DNA of 64,000 nucleotides from Bisgaard Taxon 45 (lineage in GTDB: Bacteria > Pseudomonadota > Gammaproteobacteria > Enterobacterales > Pasteurellaceae): positions 124,001 through 188,000 of the forward strand of contig JAQAHH010000001.1 of assembly GCA_030783905.1 (NCBI GenBank). The letters run 5' to 3'. The notes beneath the pieces were generated by a model that had not been told where the DNA came from, ran no database searches, and worked only from the letters and a program-made list of their open reading frames with translations. The position numbers and the translations under genes are program-made. Below are positions 42,117 to 50,503 of this stretch, in pieces. Every line of letters starts with the position of its first letter. Position 1 is the stretch's first letter.

Positions 42117-43793
42117 ATGCTTATTCAACTCACTATTAATCATTTTGCGATCGTTCGTCATCTGAATATTGAATTAACGCAAGGGATGTCCGTCATTACA
42201 GGCGAAACAGGGGCAGGGAAATCCATCGCGATTGATGCGCTAGGGGTTTGTCTGGGTCAGCGTACTGACATCACAATGTTACGTGAAGGACAAGAACGTG
42301 CGGATATTAGCGCCACCTTTGCACTGGATAAAAACAATCCTGCGCGTCAATGGTTAATACAACAGGAATTACAAGACACTGAAAACCCCGAAGAGTGTAT
42401 TTTGCGCCGTATTATTAACCACGATGGTCGCTCTAAAGCCTTCATTAATGGCATTCCTGTTTCAGCCAGTCAGTTGAAAGAATTAGGGCAATATCTCGTC
42501 CATATCAACGGACAACACGCCTCCCAATTATTACTCAAACCAGAGTATCAGCTCCAGTTATTAGATCGTTTCTGTGGACACCCCTCCTTGCTTCAGCAAA
42601 TGCAAACCGATTATCAAGCGTGGAAGAACCTACAGTATCAAGTGCACACCTTTAAACAGCAAGTGAGCGAAAATGAAGCGAAAAAACAATTACTGCAATA
42701 TCAAGTGGAAGAGCTTGATGCCTTTAATTTGCGTGAAAATGAATATGCAGAACTAGAGGAAGAACATAAGCGACTTTCAAATACGGAACAATTGACTACA
42801 CTTTCACAATCCACGTTACAACTGTTAAGCGAAAATGACACCGTCAATATCGATGCATTACTTTACCGTGCAACGCAACATCTGACTGATCTTTGTGAGT
42901 TAGATCAACGCTATACCAATGTCGGCAATTTATTGCAAGAAGCCTTGATCCAAGTTCAAGAAGCTAGCCACGAAATGCAACAACTGGCAAGCGATATTGA
43001 GCAAGATCCTGCCTTACTTCAGGATATTGAACAACGTATGGGACAAGCGTTACAGCTCGCACGTAAACATCATATTAAGCCTGAAAACTTAGTCGAATTA
43101 CACCGCACTTTACGGCAAGAACTTACCCAATTAGTCGATTTTTCTGAGAGTGAACAAGCACTCATTGCACAAGAAAAAATCGCCTATGAAAAAGCCCAAG
43201 CCACGGCGTTGGCTTTACATCAAAGCCGCCAGCAAGGTGCAATACAATTAGCACAACAAGTCACTCTATCAATTAAGCAATTAGCCATGGAAAATGGTGA
43301 GTTTTTCATTGCACTCGATCCAGATAGTGACAAACTCGGACCGCTTGGAATTAATAATGTCCAATTTAACTTGCGTAGTAACTTAGGACAACGTGCTCAA
43401 CCACTCAATAAAATTGCCTCTGGTGGAGAACTCTCTCGCATTTCACTGGCAATCCAAGTCCTCACGTCGGATAAATCCGCAATTCCAACCTTGATTTTTG
43501 ATGAAGTGGATGTAGGGATTAGTGGTGCCACTGCGAGTGTGGTCGGAAAACTATTACGTAAACTTGGCCAGCGTTGCCAGGTACTCTGCGTCACCCATTT
43601 ACCGCAGGTCGCATGCCAAGGTCATCAACACTTTAGTGTAGAAAAACACATTATTGACGAGAAAACGGAAACCAAAATGACCGCACTTTCACCACCACAA
43701 CGGGTAAAAGCGTTAGCCAAACTGTTAGGCGGCAGTAAAATTACCGACAGTGCGCTAGCTAATGCGCAAGAGATGTTAGCGCTCGTTTCTTAA
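42117..43793 (+). CDS. recN: DNA repair protein RecN
   Basis: RecN is an SMC-like ATPase acting in double-strand break repair. The 558-residue protein has the N-terminal Walker A GETGAGKSI (residues 29-37), a long glutamine- and glutamate-rich coiled coil (about 150-370), and the C-terminal ABC signature ASGGELSRISLAIQV with Walker B PTLIFDEVDVGISGATA and the H-loop VTHLPQVA. SOS boxes lie immediately upstream. Two uptake signals fall inside the gene. Confidence 0.96.
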   Translation: MLIQLTINHFAIVRHLNIELTQGMSVITGETGAGKSIAIDALGVCLGQRTDITMLREGQERADISATFALDKNNPARQWLIQQELQDTENPEECILRRIINHDGRSKAFINGIPVSASQLKELGQYLVHINGQHASQLLLKPEYQLQLLDRFCGHPSLLQQMQTDYQAWKNLQYQVHTFKQQVSENEAKKQLLQYQVEELDAFNLRENEYAELEEEHKRLSNTEQLTTLSQSTLQLLSENDTVNIDALLYRATQHLTDLCELDQRYTNVGNLLQEALIQVQEASHEMQQLASDIEQDPALLQDIEQRMGQALQLARKHHIKPENLVELHRTLRQELTQLVDFSESEQALIAQEKIAYEKAQATALALHQSRQQGAIQLAQQVTLSIKQLAMENGEFFIALDPDSDKLGPLGINNVQFNLRSNLGQRAQPLNKIASGGELSRISLAIQVLTSDKSAIPTLIFDEVDVGISGATASVVGKLLRKLGQRCQVLCVTHLPQVACQGHQHFSVEKHIIDEKTETKMTALSPPQRVKALAKLLGGSKITDSALANAQEMLALVS

Positions 43794-43806
43794 TAGCGTT
43801 TACCAC

Positions 43807-43840
43807 AAAAAATGGGCAACACAGATTGCCCATTATTTTT
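43807..43840. terminator. Bidirectional terminator between recN and ompW
   Basis: AATGGGCAA/TTGCCCATT (43811-43819 and 43826-43834), 6-nt loop, flanked by A and T runs, lies between convergent genes. Confidence 0.9.
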
Positions 43841-43856
43841 TATATCATTTTCAGGT

Positions 43857-44471
43857 TTAGAAGCGATAACCTAAGCCAACAAAGAATACTGTTGGATCTA
43901 ATTTCACATTCACTTTATGCTCTTCACCATTAAGTTTAAATGTGGCTTTACTTTTGATTTTGGCATACCAAACCGCAGTATTTAAGAAGAGATTCTCTGC
44001 CACTTGGATATCCACCCCAGCATTGAATGCAGGTCCCCACGAATCTTTTAATTTCAGATCAGTGACACCACTTAATCTTTCTTTTTCACTAAAGAATGTG
44101 GTGTAATTGACGCCAGCCCCCACATATGGGCGAGCCTTCGCATCTTTATCTAAGAAATAATATTGTGCATATAAACTTGGTGGTAAATGTTTGGTTTTAC
44201 CGACAAGCGTATTGCCTAATGTAATCTCATGGCTGAATGGTGTTGCGGCTAGTAACTCTACACCAAGATTATCTGTTGCCATATAAGTGGCGGTTAAACC
44301 TAATTGTGCATTGGAATTGACATCAAATTTAAACACGTCATGATTTGTCGAAGCGTTTGGTACCACTAAAATTGGACCACCTCGTACAATGACACTACCT
44401 GCTTGATGTGCCACTGCGGAACCTGCAACTAATGCGGTCATTACACCTAATGCTAATACTGTCTTTTTCAT
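43857..44471 (-). CDS. ompW: Outer membrane protein OmpW
   Basis: This is a 204-residue eight-stranded beta-barrel of the OmpW family; the family channel carries small hydrophobic molecules and is often induced by anaerobiosis or iron changes. A signal peptide (MKKTVLALGVMTALVAGSAVAH) is followed by HQAGSVIVRGGPI, a typical mature start. The conserved LPPSLYAQYYF and PYVGAGVNYTTFF occur mid-protein, and the chain ends FVGLGYRF with the terminal phenylalanine needed for barrel assembly. An FNR-like site lies about 90 bp upstream. Confidence 0.93.
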   Translation of the reverse strand: MKKTVLALGVMTALVAGSAVAHQAGSVIVRGGPILVVPNASTNHDVFKFDVNSNAQLGLTATYMATDNLGVELLAATPFSHEITLGNTLVGKTKHLPPSLYAQYYFLDKDAKARPYVGAGVNYTTFFSEKERLSGVTDLKLKDSWGPAFNAGVDIQVAENLFLNTAVWYAKIKSKATFKLNGEEHKVNVKLDPTVFFVGLGYRF

Positions 44472-44561
44472 TGCAAACCTCTCTGTCTATCAATTATCAA
44501 CATCGCTAAAAATTATGCTTTTTTAGCCTATTTAACATACCATGCCACAGATTGCTCGTTA

Positions 44562-44575
44562 CTGATCTTTATCAA
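44562..44575 (-). promoter_or_regulatory. FNR-like site upstream of ompW
   Basis: CTGATCTTTATCAA matches the FNR consensus TTGAT-N4-ATCAA at 9 of 10 defined positions. It lies 91-104 bp upstream of the ompW start. E. coli ompW is FNR-activated, so conserved anaerobic control is plausible. The site is symmetrical and could serve either direction, but the rightward gene starts 166 bp away. Confidence 0.6.
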
Positions 44576-44741
44576 GTTTTTAAATTTTTGTTAAAAAACA
44601 GTATTTATTGATTCTTTTTTTCACTCAATAGAAAGCAAAACAAAAAGAGTGCACGAGAAAAAAACGCGCATTTTGTATTAATTTTGCAGTAAAAAACGGT
44701 ATAATGCGTTAATCTGTTTGTCTTAAAATGAGTGTTTATAA

Positions 44742-45506
44742 ATGACCATAAATTTTACAAAAATTTTTCAAGATAGTTGGAATTTTGTGCGTAATCAACG
44801 CCAAATCACCCTCACATTTGTATTTGCTTTTTTTCTCAGTAATTTTCTAATTAGCTTATTGATAAGTAGCATTTCATCAAATGAGGTGATGTCACTACGC
44901 AATAGTAGTGACGATTTAGCCCAAATTTTAGGCATCAGCACGGCTGGCCCCAATGACGCATCCTTATATTTTTTTCACCAAGTGATTAATTTTATCCTTA
45001 CGGCATGGTGCTTAATTTCTATCCATCACATTAGTCAAAGTACCCCTTCTCTCAATGCCAGTTTCCACCTAGCATTGCAGCGTTTCTTCGGCGCCCTTAT
45101 CATTAATATCCTATTAATCACCCCAATTATTATTGGTTTATCTGAAATCTTTTTCTCATTAATTGTGAAGAAATCACAACCCTCGATGTTTTCCTTGCTG
45201 TCTGTGGGATTCGGTATTTATCTGTGTATCCGTTTTTGTTTAACATCGACACATTACCTAATCACGCATGAAGGGCTAATTCAATCATTCAAAACAACAT
45301 GGAAGGCGGGGATCAAACGGGTTATCCCATTATTTTCATATTCCATGATGGTATATTTCTTATTACCCGTAGTGATCCGCCAATTGGCAGCAATCGCAAC
45401 CAATTTAATCGTAGAAATCGCCGTTGCCTTGTTAATTGCATTTTTAACCGTCTTCTCATTGGTTTTCACTTACCGTTTCTATACTATTTTTATGCAAAAG
45501 GCGTAA
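44742..45506 (+). CDS. yciC: YciC-family membrane protein
   Basis: This is a 254-residue integral membrane protein of the UPF0259 (YciC) family, function unknown. The N-terminus TINFTKIFQDSWNFVRNQRQ fits the family, and about six hydrophobic segments follow (for example FVFAFFLSNFLISLLISSIS, ALIINILLITPIIIGLSEIF). A TATAAT lies at 44700-44705, 36 bp before the ATG. It heads the yciC-yciB-yciA-yciI cluster and ends 6 bp before yciB. Confidence 0.85.
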   Translation: MTINFTKIFQDSWNFVRNQRQITLTFVFAFFLSNFLISLLISSISSNEVMSLRNSSDDLAQILGISTAGPNDASLYFFHQVINFILTAWCLISIHHISQSTPSLNASFHLALQRFFGALIINILLITPIIIGLSEIFFSLIVKKSQPSMFSLLSVGFGIYLCIRFCLTSTHYLITHEGLIQSFKTTWKAGIKRVIPLFSYSMMVYFLLPVVIRQLAAIATNLIVEIAVALLIAFLTVFSLVFTYRFYTIFMQKA

Positions 45507-45512
45507 ACCAAC

Positions 45513-46067
45513 ATGAAACAATTATTAGAGTTTATCCCACTTATTTTATTCTTTGCGGTGTACAAGCTCGTCGGTATCCGCGAAGCCGCCATCACGTTGA
45601 TTATCGCTACCCTCATTCAATTACTGATTCTAAAAATTAAGTATGGCAAGATTGAAAAACAACAACTAGTTATGGGCATCGCGGTGGTCTTTTTTGGTGC
45701 ATTGACCGCTTATTTCAATCAACTGGAATATTTAAAATGGAAAGTGACCATTGTCTATGCTCTTTTTGCCTTGATTTTACTGGTTAGCCGCTATGGCTTT
45801 AACAAAAATCTAATCAAACTCATGTTAGGCAAAGAAGAGGCGCTTGATTTACCCGAGCAAGTATGGAATCGTCTTAATCTCGGTTGGGCACTTTTCTTTC
45901 TGCTCTGTATGTTAATCAATCTTTATATTAGCCAATATTTATCGGACGATCTGTGGGTAGATTTTAAAACTTTTGGTATTCTCGGGATGACCCTGATTGC
46001 CACAATCATTACTGGCCTATATATTTATCGCTATCTTCCGCAGACTAAAAGCAACCATAAGGAATGA
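45513..46067 (+). CDS. yciB: Inner-membrane septation protein YciB
   Basis: This 184-residue protein has five transmembrane segments and is linked in E. coli and Shigella to cell elongation, septation and envelope integrity (IspZ/IspA family). It begins [20 protein letters not shown], the conserved start, and contains [20 protein letters not shown] and [18 protein letters not shown]. Its stop codon overlaps an ATG of yciA (ATGA), indicating a tightly packed operon. Confidence 0.93.
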   Translation: MKQLLEFIPLILFFAVYKLVGIREAAITLIIATLIQLLILKIKYGKIEKQQLVMGIAVVFFGALTAYFNQLEYLKWKVTIVYALFALILLVSRYGFNKNLIKLMLGKEEALDLPEQVWNRLNLGWALFFLLCMLINLYISQYLSDDLWVDFKTFGILGMTLIATIITGLYIYRYLPQTKSNHKE

Positions 46068-46069
46068 TC

Positions 46070-46513
46070 ATGACAAATAAGCTTGATACCGAGAAAAACT
46101 GTGATAACCGTGGCACATTACTATTACGTACTCTTGCGATGCCTTCCGATACCAATGCAAATGGTGATATTTTTGGTGGTTGGATTATGTCCCAAATGGA
46201 TATGGGAGGCGCCATTCTAGCAAAGGAAATCGCCCATGGACGGGTTGTGACGATAGCTGTTGAAAGCATGACCTTTATTCGTCCAATTACGGTAGGTGAT
46301 GTCGTGTGTTGCTACGGTAAATGTTTAAGTGTTGGGCGTTCATCCATTAAAATTAAGATGGAAGTGTGGGTGAAAAAAGTCTCCAGTGAGCCGATTGGTG
46401 AACGCTATTGTGTGACAGAAGCCGTCTTTACTTTCGTTGCGGTTGATAACGCAGGACGACCTCGGATCGTACCACGCGAAAATAACCCTGAATTAACAAA
46501 AGCACTCTCTTAA
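46070..46513 (+). CDS. yciA: Acyl-CoA thioesterase YciA
   Basis: This hot-dog-fold thioesterase hydrolyses a broad range of acyl-CoAs. The 147-residue protein has the family block [20 protein letters not shown], in which the aspartate is catalytic, then [20 protein letters not shown]. Two in-frame ATGs exist (46064, overlapping the yciB stop, and 46070); I chose 46070 because AAGGA lies seven bases before it. It is followed 23 bp later by yciI. Confidence 0.93.
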   Translation: MTNKLDTEKNCDNRGTLLLRTLAMPSDTNANGDIFGGWIMSQMDMGGAILAKEIAHGRVVTIAVESMTFIRPITVGDVVCCYGKCLSVGRSSIKIKMEVWVKKVSSEPIGERYCVTEAVFTFVAVDNAGRPRIVPRENNPELTKALS

Positions 46514-46539
46514 GCGACAAAAGAAGGAAAGAAACGATG

Positions 46540-46836
46540 ATGTACTATGTGATTTTTGCGCAAGATAAACCGAATACCTTAGCGCAACGTTTGGCAGTGC
46601 GTGAAAAACACCTCGCACGTTTAACCCAACTCCAAGCCGAAGATCGTTTATTAGTGGCGGGTCCAAATCCAGCAATTGATGATGAAAATCCAGGTAACCA
46701 TGGGTTTACAGGCTCAACCGTGATAGCAAAATTTACCAGTTTAGAGGAAGCCAAACATTGGGCAAGTCAAGATCCTTATGTGGAAGCCGGTGTATATGAC
46801 GATGTGATCGTCAAACCGTTTAAACGCGTTTTTTAA
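46540..46836 (+). CDS. yciI: YciI-like protein
   Basis: This is a 98-residue YCII-fold protein. The His-Asp pair of the family is seen in REKHLARL and the [12 protein letters not shown] segment; the Haemophilus homologue has a suggested hydrolase/dehydratase-like pocket but no established role. Both 46537 and 46540 are ATG; the second gives the usual MYYVIFAQ start. It is the last gene of the yci cluster and is followed by a terminator. Confidence 0.9.
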   Translation: MYYVIFAQDKPNTLAQRLAVREKHLARLTQLQAEDRLLVAGPNPAIDDENPGNHGFTGSTVIAKFTSLEEAKHWASQDPYVEAGVYDDVIVKPFKRVF

Positions 46837-46858
46837 TTTTATTTATCTGATTGTTCTT

Positions 46859-46887
46859 AGGGGACGAACCGCTTCTCGTCCCTTTTC
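46859..46887 (+). terminator. Terminator after yciI
   Basis: GGGACGA/TCGTCCC (46861-46867 and 46876-46882), extendable by a G-T and an A-T pair, with an 8-nt loop, is followed by TTTTC. Confidence 0.85.
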
Positions 46888-46978
46888 ATTTGAAATAAAT
46901 CCACAACACACCGCACTTTTCCGCTAAAATCAGGTCTAACCTTGTATCATTTTTATCCTTAATCTGTTCGAGAAATGA

Positions 46979-49021
46979 ATGAAATTAACAACGATTTCCC
47001 TCGCTTATGTGCTGACGTTACTCTCCATTTCGGTCACTGCTACACCAGTGAGTCGATCAGCAGATCATGCGCCACATACTGAAAGCACGTCTATCACAAC
47101 CGACCGGATACAAGCGCGTCAAATTTATCAAAAAATCCAACAATTGCTTCAGCGTTCCCAATCAGATAATACGCGAGAGCTTGTGCAAGCCTTATTAGCC
47201 AAAATTGAAGACTATCCCCTTTATCCTTATGCCCAATATGCTTACTTAAGAGCGGACAAAAATACATTAACTTTGGCTCAAATTGAGGCATTTCACGCCC
47301 AGTTTCCGTCTTTTCCTTTAACCACAGAATTACAAAAGCAATGGTTACAACAGGCTCAAACGAAAGCGGAATGGCAAAGCATTATGCGCGCACCTTTCCG
47401 ACTGAAAGATATCGCTTCACGTTGCATACAGTTGCAAGCAGAATATGAACTGTCACCGAATATGCCTGCTGCGTCTCTTACACAATGGCAACAGCAGGTG
47501 ACACAACTTTGGCTGACTGGTGCAGCGTTACCGCCAACCTGTGATGGGCTTTTAGCTCGTTGGAAAGAAAATGGTCACCCTCAGGAAGCCGAATTAAAAG
47601 AACGTGCCGTTCTTGCCTTTGAGCAAGGTAATCAAGGCGTGCTAGCCCATTTGGCGCAACAAACGGAACAAATAGATACTCAACGTTGGCTACATGAACT
47701 ACGACGCCTCAGTAAAAATCCGTTGCGCTTACAACATCCTCAATCTCTCTTTTTTATTGACAACCTTTCTGCCGATCAACCATTTGTACAACGGATCGTG
47801 CTAAGTCATTTCCCTGCCTTGATAAAAGGACTAAAAGAAACGGATATCAAAAACCCACACGATCCCTTTGAACCCTATGCACAATGGGCAAATCAGTTAG
47901 CATTATCGAAAACACAACAACATCAGTGGAAGAAAATACTCATCGCCCATCTCTTTGATAGTGAAAATCCTCATCTACAACAATGGCGAGATAGAGAATT
48001 ACTGGTATTGAAAGACGATACCCTTACAGAACGCCGTTTACGTACCGCGCTACGCGAAAAGGGCGATCTCTCCCCTTGGCTAGATTTGTTGTCCAAGAGT
48101 GCGAAACAAAAAGAGGAATGGCGTTATTGGCAAGCGAAAGTCCTCGCACAGCAGCAAACAAGCCACGCTCAAGCCCAACACATTTTTCAACAATTAGCAA
48201 AACAGCGTGGATTTTATCCTCTATTAGCCAGTGCAGAACTGAATATCGACTATCACCCGACAGTTAAAACGTTTAATCCACCACCCTCACTTGATATTAA
48301 AGCGACCTTTTCCGTTGAATTAGACAGAATTGCTGAATTACGCACTCTCAATGCGACACAATATATGAATCTTGAGTGGAAGGCGTTATTAGATAAAGCA
48401 AGCTTTGAACAAAAACTTGCCCTATCCCAATATGCGACGGAACAAGCTTGGTTTGATTTAGGGGTAGAAGCCACTATTCAAGCCAAAGCATGGGGCTATC
48501 TTGGCCTACGTTTACCCAATGCATATTTAGAGTGGTTCGATTTGCATCTAAAAAATAAAAATATCCACCGCACTTTTGCCATGGCTATTGCGCGCCAAGA
48601 AAGTGCTTGGAAACCCGATGTGTCTTCTCACGCCAATGCACAGGGGCTGATGCAGCTGTTACCAAGTACCGCAAAACAAACGGCTCGGGAAGCAGATTTG
48701 CCTTACACGGATCAAAAACAATTATTCGATCCCTTTGATAACATTATGCTCGGCACCGCTCATTTACAGCAACTGTATGAAAAATATGGTAATAATCGTA
48801 TTTTAATTGCGGCAGCCTATAATGCAGGGGCAAGTCGAGTGGATCGTTGGCTAACCAAAGCAGAGGGGAAATTAAGTATGGCGGAATTTATTGCCTCAAT
48901 TCCCTTTTATGAAACAAGAGGCTATGTACAAAATGTGTTGACTTATGACGTGTATTACCAGTGGCTACAACAGCAACCCCAGCAAAAATTTAGCCAAGAT
49001 GAATATAATCGATTATACTAG
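46979..49021 (+). CDS. slt: Soluble lytic murein transglycosylase
   Basis: This is a periplasmic exo-lytic transglycosylase that cleaves peptidoglycan glycan strands with 1,6-anhydro product formation. A signal peptide covers about residues 1-21. A long alpha-helical superhelix domain (about 40-480) precedes the C-terminal SLT domain, where the catalytic glutamate lies in AIARQESAWKPDVSSHANAQ followed by GLMQLLPSTAKQTA and NRILIAAAYNAGASRVDRWL. Length 680 residues (E. coli Slt70 about 645). It is followed by trpR and mtgA, placing two cell-wall enzymes around the Trp repressor. Confidence 0.94.
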   Translation: MKLTTISLAYVLTLLSISVTATPVSRSADHAPHTESTSITTDRIQARQIYQKIQQLLQRSQSDNTRELVQALLAKIEDYPLYPYAQYAYLRADKNTLTLAQIEAFHAQFPSFPLTTELQKQWLQQAQTKAEWQSIMRAPFRLKDIASRCIQLQAEYELSPNMPAASLTQWQQQVTQLWLTGAALPPTCDGLLARWKENGHPQEAELKERAVLAFEQGNQGVLAHLAQQTEQIDTQRWLHELRRLSKNPLRLQHPQSLFFIDNLSADQPFVQRIVLSHFPALIKGLKETDIKNPHDPFEPYAQWANQLALSKTQQHQWKKILIAHLFDSENPHLQQWRDRELLVLKDDTLTERRLRTALREKGDLSPWLDLLSKSAKQKEEWRYWQAKVLAQQQTSHAQAQHIFQQLAKQRGFYPLLASAELNIDYHPTVKTFNPPPSLDIKATFSVELDRIAELRTLNATQYMNLEWKALLDKASFEQKLALSQYATEQAWFDLGVEATIQAKAWGYLGLRLPNAYLEWFDLHLKNKNIHRTFAMAIARQESAWKPDVSSHANAQGLMQLLPSTAKQTAREADLPYTDQKQLFDPFDNIMLGTAHLQQLYEKYGNNRILIAAAYNAGASRVDRWLTKAEGKLSMAEFIASIPFYETRGYVQNVLTYDVYYQWLQQQPQQKFSQDEYNRLY

Positions 49022-49047
49022 TGTGATAGTTAAAGGGAGAAACTACT

Positions 49048-49356
49048 ATGTACTTAAGTCGCAATCTTGAACAATGGCATGCTTTCGTCGAAATGTTACG
49101 CACTGCATTCGCACAAGGCAAAGAACAAGAGATATTAACTCTCTTGCTCACCCCTGATGAACGAGACTCCGTTGGGCTGCGTTTACAAATTGTGGCGCAA
49201 TTATTAGATAAAAGTGTGCCACAGCGAGAGATTCAACAAAATCTTAATACCAGTGCGGCAACCATTACCCGTGGTTCAAACATGATTAAAACCATGCCAC
49301 CTGAATTTATGACGTGGGTAAAAGAACAATTAGATGAGCAAGCGAAAAAAGACTAA
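49048..49356 (+). CDS. trpR: Trp operon repressor
   Basis: This 102-residue all-helical repressor binds operator DNA with L-tryptophan. The sequence LLTPDERDSVGLRLQIVAQL and the helix-turn-helix SVPQREIQQNLNTSAATITR are the TrpR signature. It starts 26 bp after slt behind AAAGGGAG, and its last 23 bp overlap the start of mtgA in another frame, so the two are likely coupled. No trp operator is apparent in the window. Confidence 0.94.
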   Translation: MYLSRNLEQWHAFVEMLRTAFAQGKEQEILTLLLTPDERDSVGLRLQIVAQLLDKSVPQREIQQNLNTSAATITRGSNMIKTMPPEFMTWVKEQLDEQAKKD

Positions 49357-50080
49357 ACATCCTTTTCCTTGTTTCAGTCTTTGGCAACAGTTTAAACGAA
49401 AAATTTACCGCACTTTTGCGATCTTTGTGCTGATTTTCCTCTCAAGTGTGTTGCTGTTTCGTTTTGTACCGATTCCTATTTCTGCCTATATGTTACAGCA
49501 AAAAATAGGCAATTTACTGGCAGGGAATTTGAGCACACCGATCCATTATCAATGGATTCGCTTTGAGCAAATGAACCAATCTATTCAACTCGCAGTGATA
49601 GCCAGTGAAGATCAACGTTTTGCTAGCCATTATGGCTTTGACTGGGAGGCCATTAAAGCTGCGTTACAACACAATAAAAACGGTAAAAGGATTCGGGGTG
49701 GCTCAACCATTAGCCAACAAACGGCTAAAAATCTATACTTGTGGCATGGGCAAAGTTGGTTGCGTAAAGCGATTGAAATGCCAACTACGCTTGTACTTGA
49801 AACGCTTTGGTCAAAAAAACGTATTCTTGAGGTCTATCTCAATATTGCGGAGTTTGGACCTAATATTTTTGGCGTGGAAGCAGCGAGTCAACATTATTTC
49901 AACAAATCAGCCAAGCAATTAAATTACGCTGAAGCGGCATTACTCGCTGCCGTCCTGCCCAATCCGATTATCTTCCACGTGGATAAGCCGAGTGCTTACG
50001 TGAAAAAAAGACAACAGCATATTCAGCGTCAAATGCATTTATTAGGTAAACAATATTTGAATCAGTTAAATGAGGGCTAG
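49334..50080 (+). CDS. mtgA: Monofunctional peptidoglycan glycosyltransferase MtgA
   Basis: This family-51 glycosyltransferase polymerises lipid II into glycan strands without a transpeptidase domain. The 248-residue protein has a basic cytoplasmic start, one membrane anchor (about residues 24-45, TFAIFVLIFLSSVLLFRFV), the catalytic ASEDQRFASHYGFDW, the second motif RGGSTISQQTAKNLYLW, and KKRILEVYLNIAEFG. It overlaps trpR by 23 bp. It converges with fdx at a shared terminator. Confidence 0.95.
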   Translation: MSKRKKTKHPFPCFSLWQQFKRKIYRTFAIFVLIFLSSVLLFRFVPIPISAYMLQQKIGNLLAGNLSTPIHYQWIRFEQMNQSIQLAVIASEDQRFASHYGFDWEAIKAALQHNKNGKRIRGGSTISQQTAKNLYLWHGQSWLRKAIEMPTTLVLETLWSKKRILEVYLNIAEFGPNIFGVEAASQHYFNKSAKQLNYAEAALLAAVLPNPIIFHVDKPSAYVKKRQQHIQRQMHLLGKQYLNQLNEG

Positions 50081-50119
50081 CATAAGTGCAGTCAGGCTGA
50101 GAAAGGTTTTGCTAAACAG

Positions 50120-50147
50120 AAAGGCTCAACAAGGTTGAGCCTTTTAC
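50120..50147. terminator. Bidirectional terminator between mtgA and fdx
   Basis: A perfect 11-bp stem AAAGGCTCAAC/GTTGAGCCTTT with a 3-nt loop is followed by T residues. It ends both mtgA and the isc operon. Confidence 0.9.
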
Positions 50148-50483
50148 TTATTCTTCACGTGCATGGTTTAAACTATATTTTGGAATTTCAACCACTAAAT
50201 CCTCTTTGCCCACCAAACATTGGCAGCTCAACCGACTATCTACTTCGAGCCCCCACGCTTTATCAAGCATATCATCTTCCATATCCGTGCTTTCATTTAA
50301 GCTATCAAAGCCTTCACGAATAATCACATGACAAGTGGTACAGGCACAAGATTTATCACAGGCGTGCTCAATATCAATGCCCGCATTCAGTGCCGCATCT
50401 AATAAGTTTTCTCCCTCTGCCACCTCTAAAGCTAAACCTTCAGGGCAAAGTTCTTCATGGGGTAAAAATACAACTTTTGGCAT
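50148..50483 (-). CDS. fdx: 2Fe-2S ferredoxin of the Isc system
   Basis: This adrenodoxin-type ferredoxin (111 residues) supplies electrons for iron-sulphur cluster assembly. The cluster ligands are Cys42, Cys48, Cys51 and Cys87 (ACDKSCACTTCHV and SCQC), the same positions as E. coli Fdx. It is the last gene of the isc operon here: no iscX follows, because only 67 bp separate fdx from the convergent mtgA. It begins 20 bp after hscA. Confidence 0.96.
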   Translation of the reverse strand: MPKVVFLPHEELCPEGLALEVAEGENLLDAALNAGIDIEHACDKSCACTTCHVIIREGFDSLNESTDMEDDMLDKAWGLEVDSRLSCQCLVGKEDLVVEIPKYSLNHAREE

Positions 50484-50503
50484 TTTAATCCTATCTCTTA
50501 AGG

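Noticed and set aside
44472-44741. A small RNA or tRNA in the ompW-yciC interval
   Set aside because: No cloverleaf, T-loop motif or terminator-backed transcript is visible; only an FNR-like site and a TATAAT were found.
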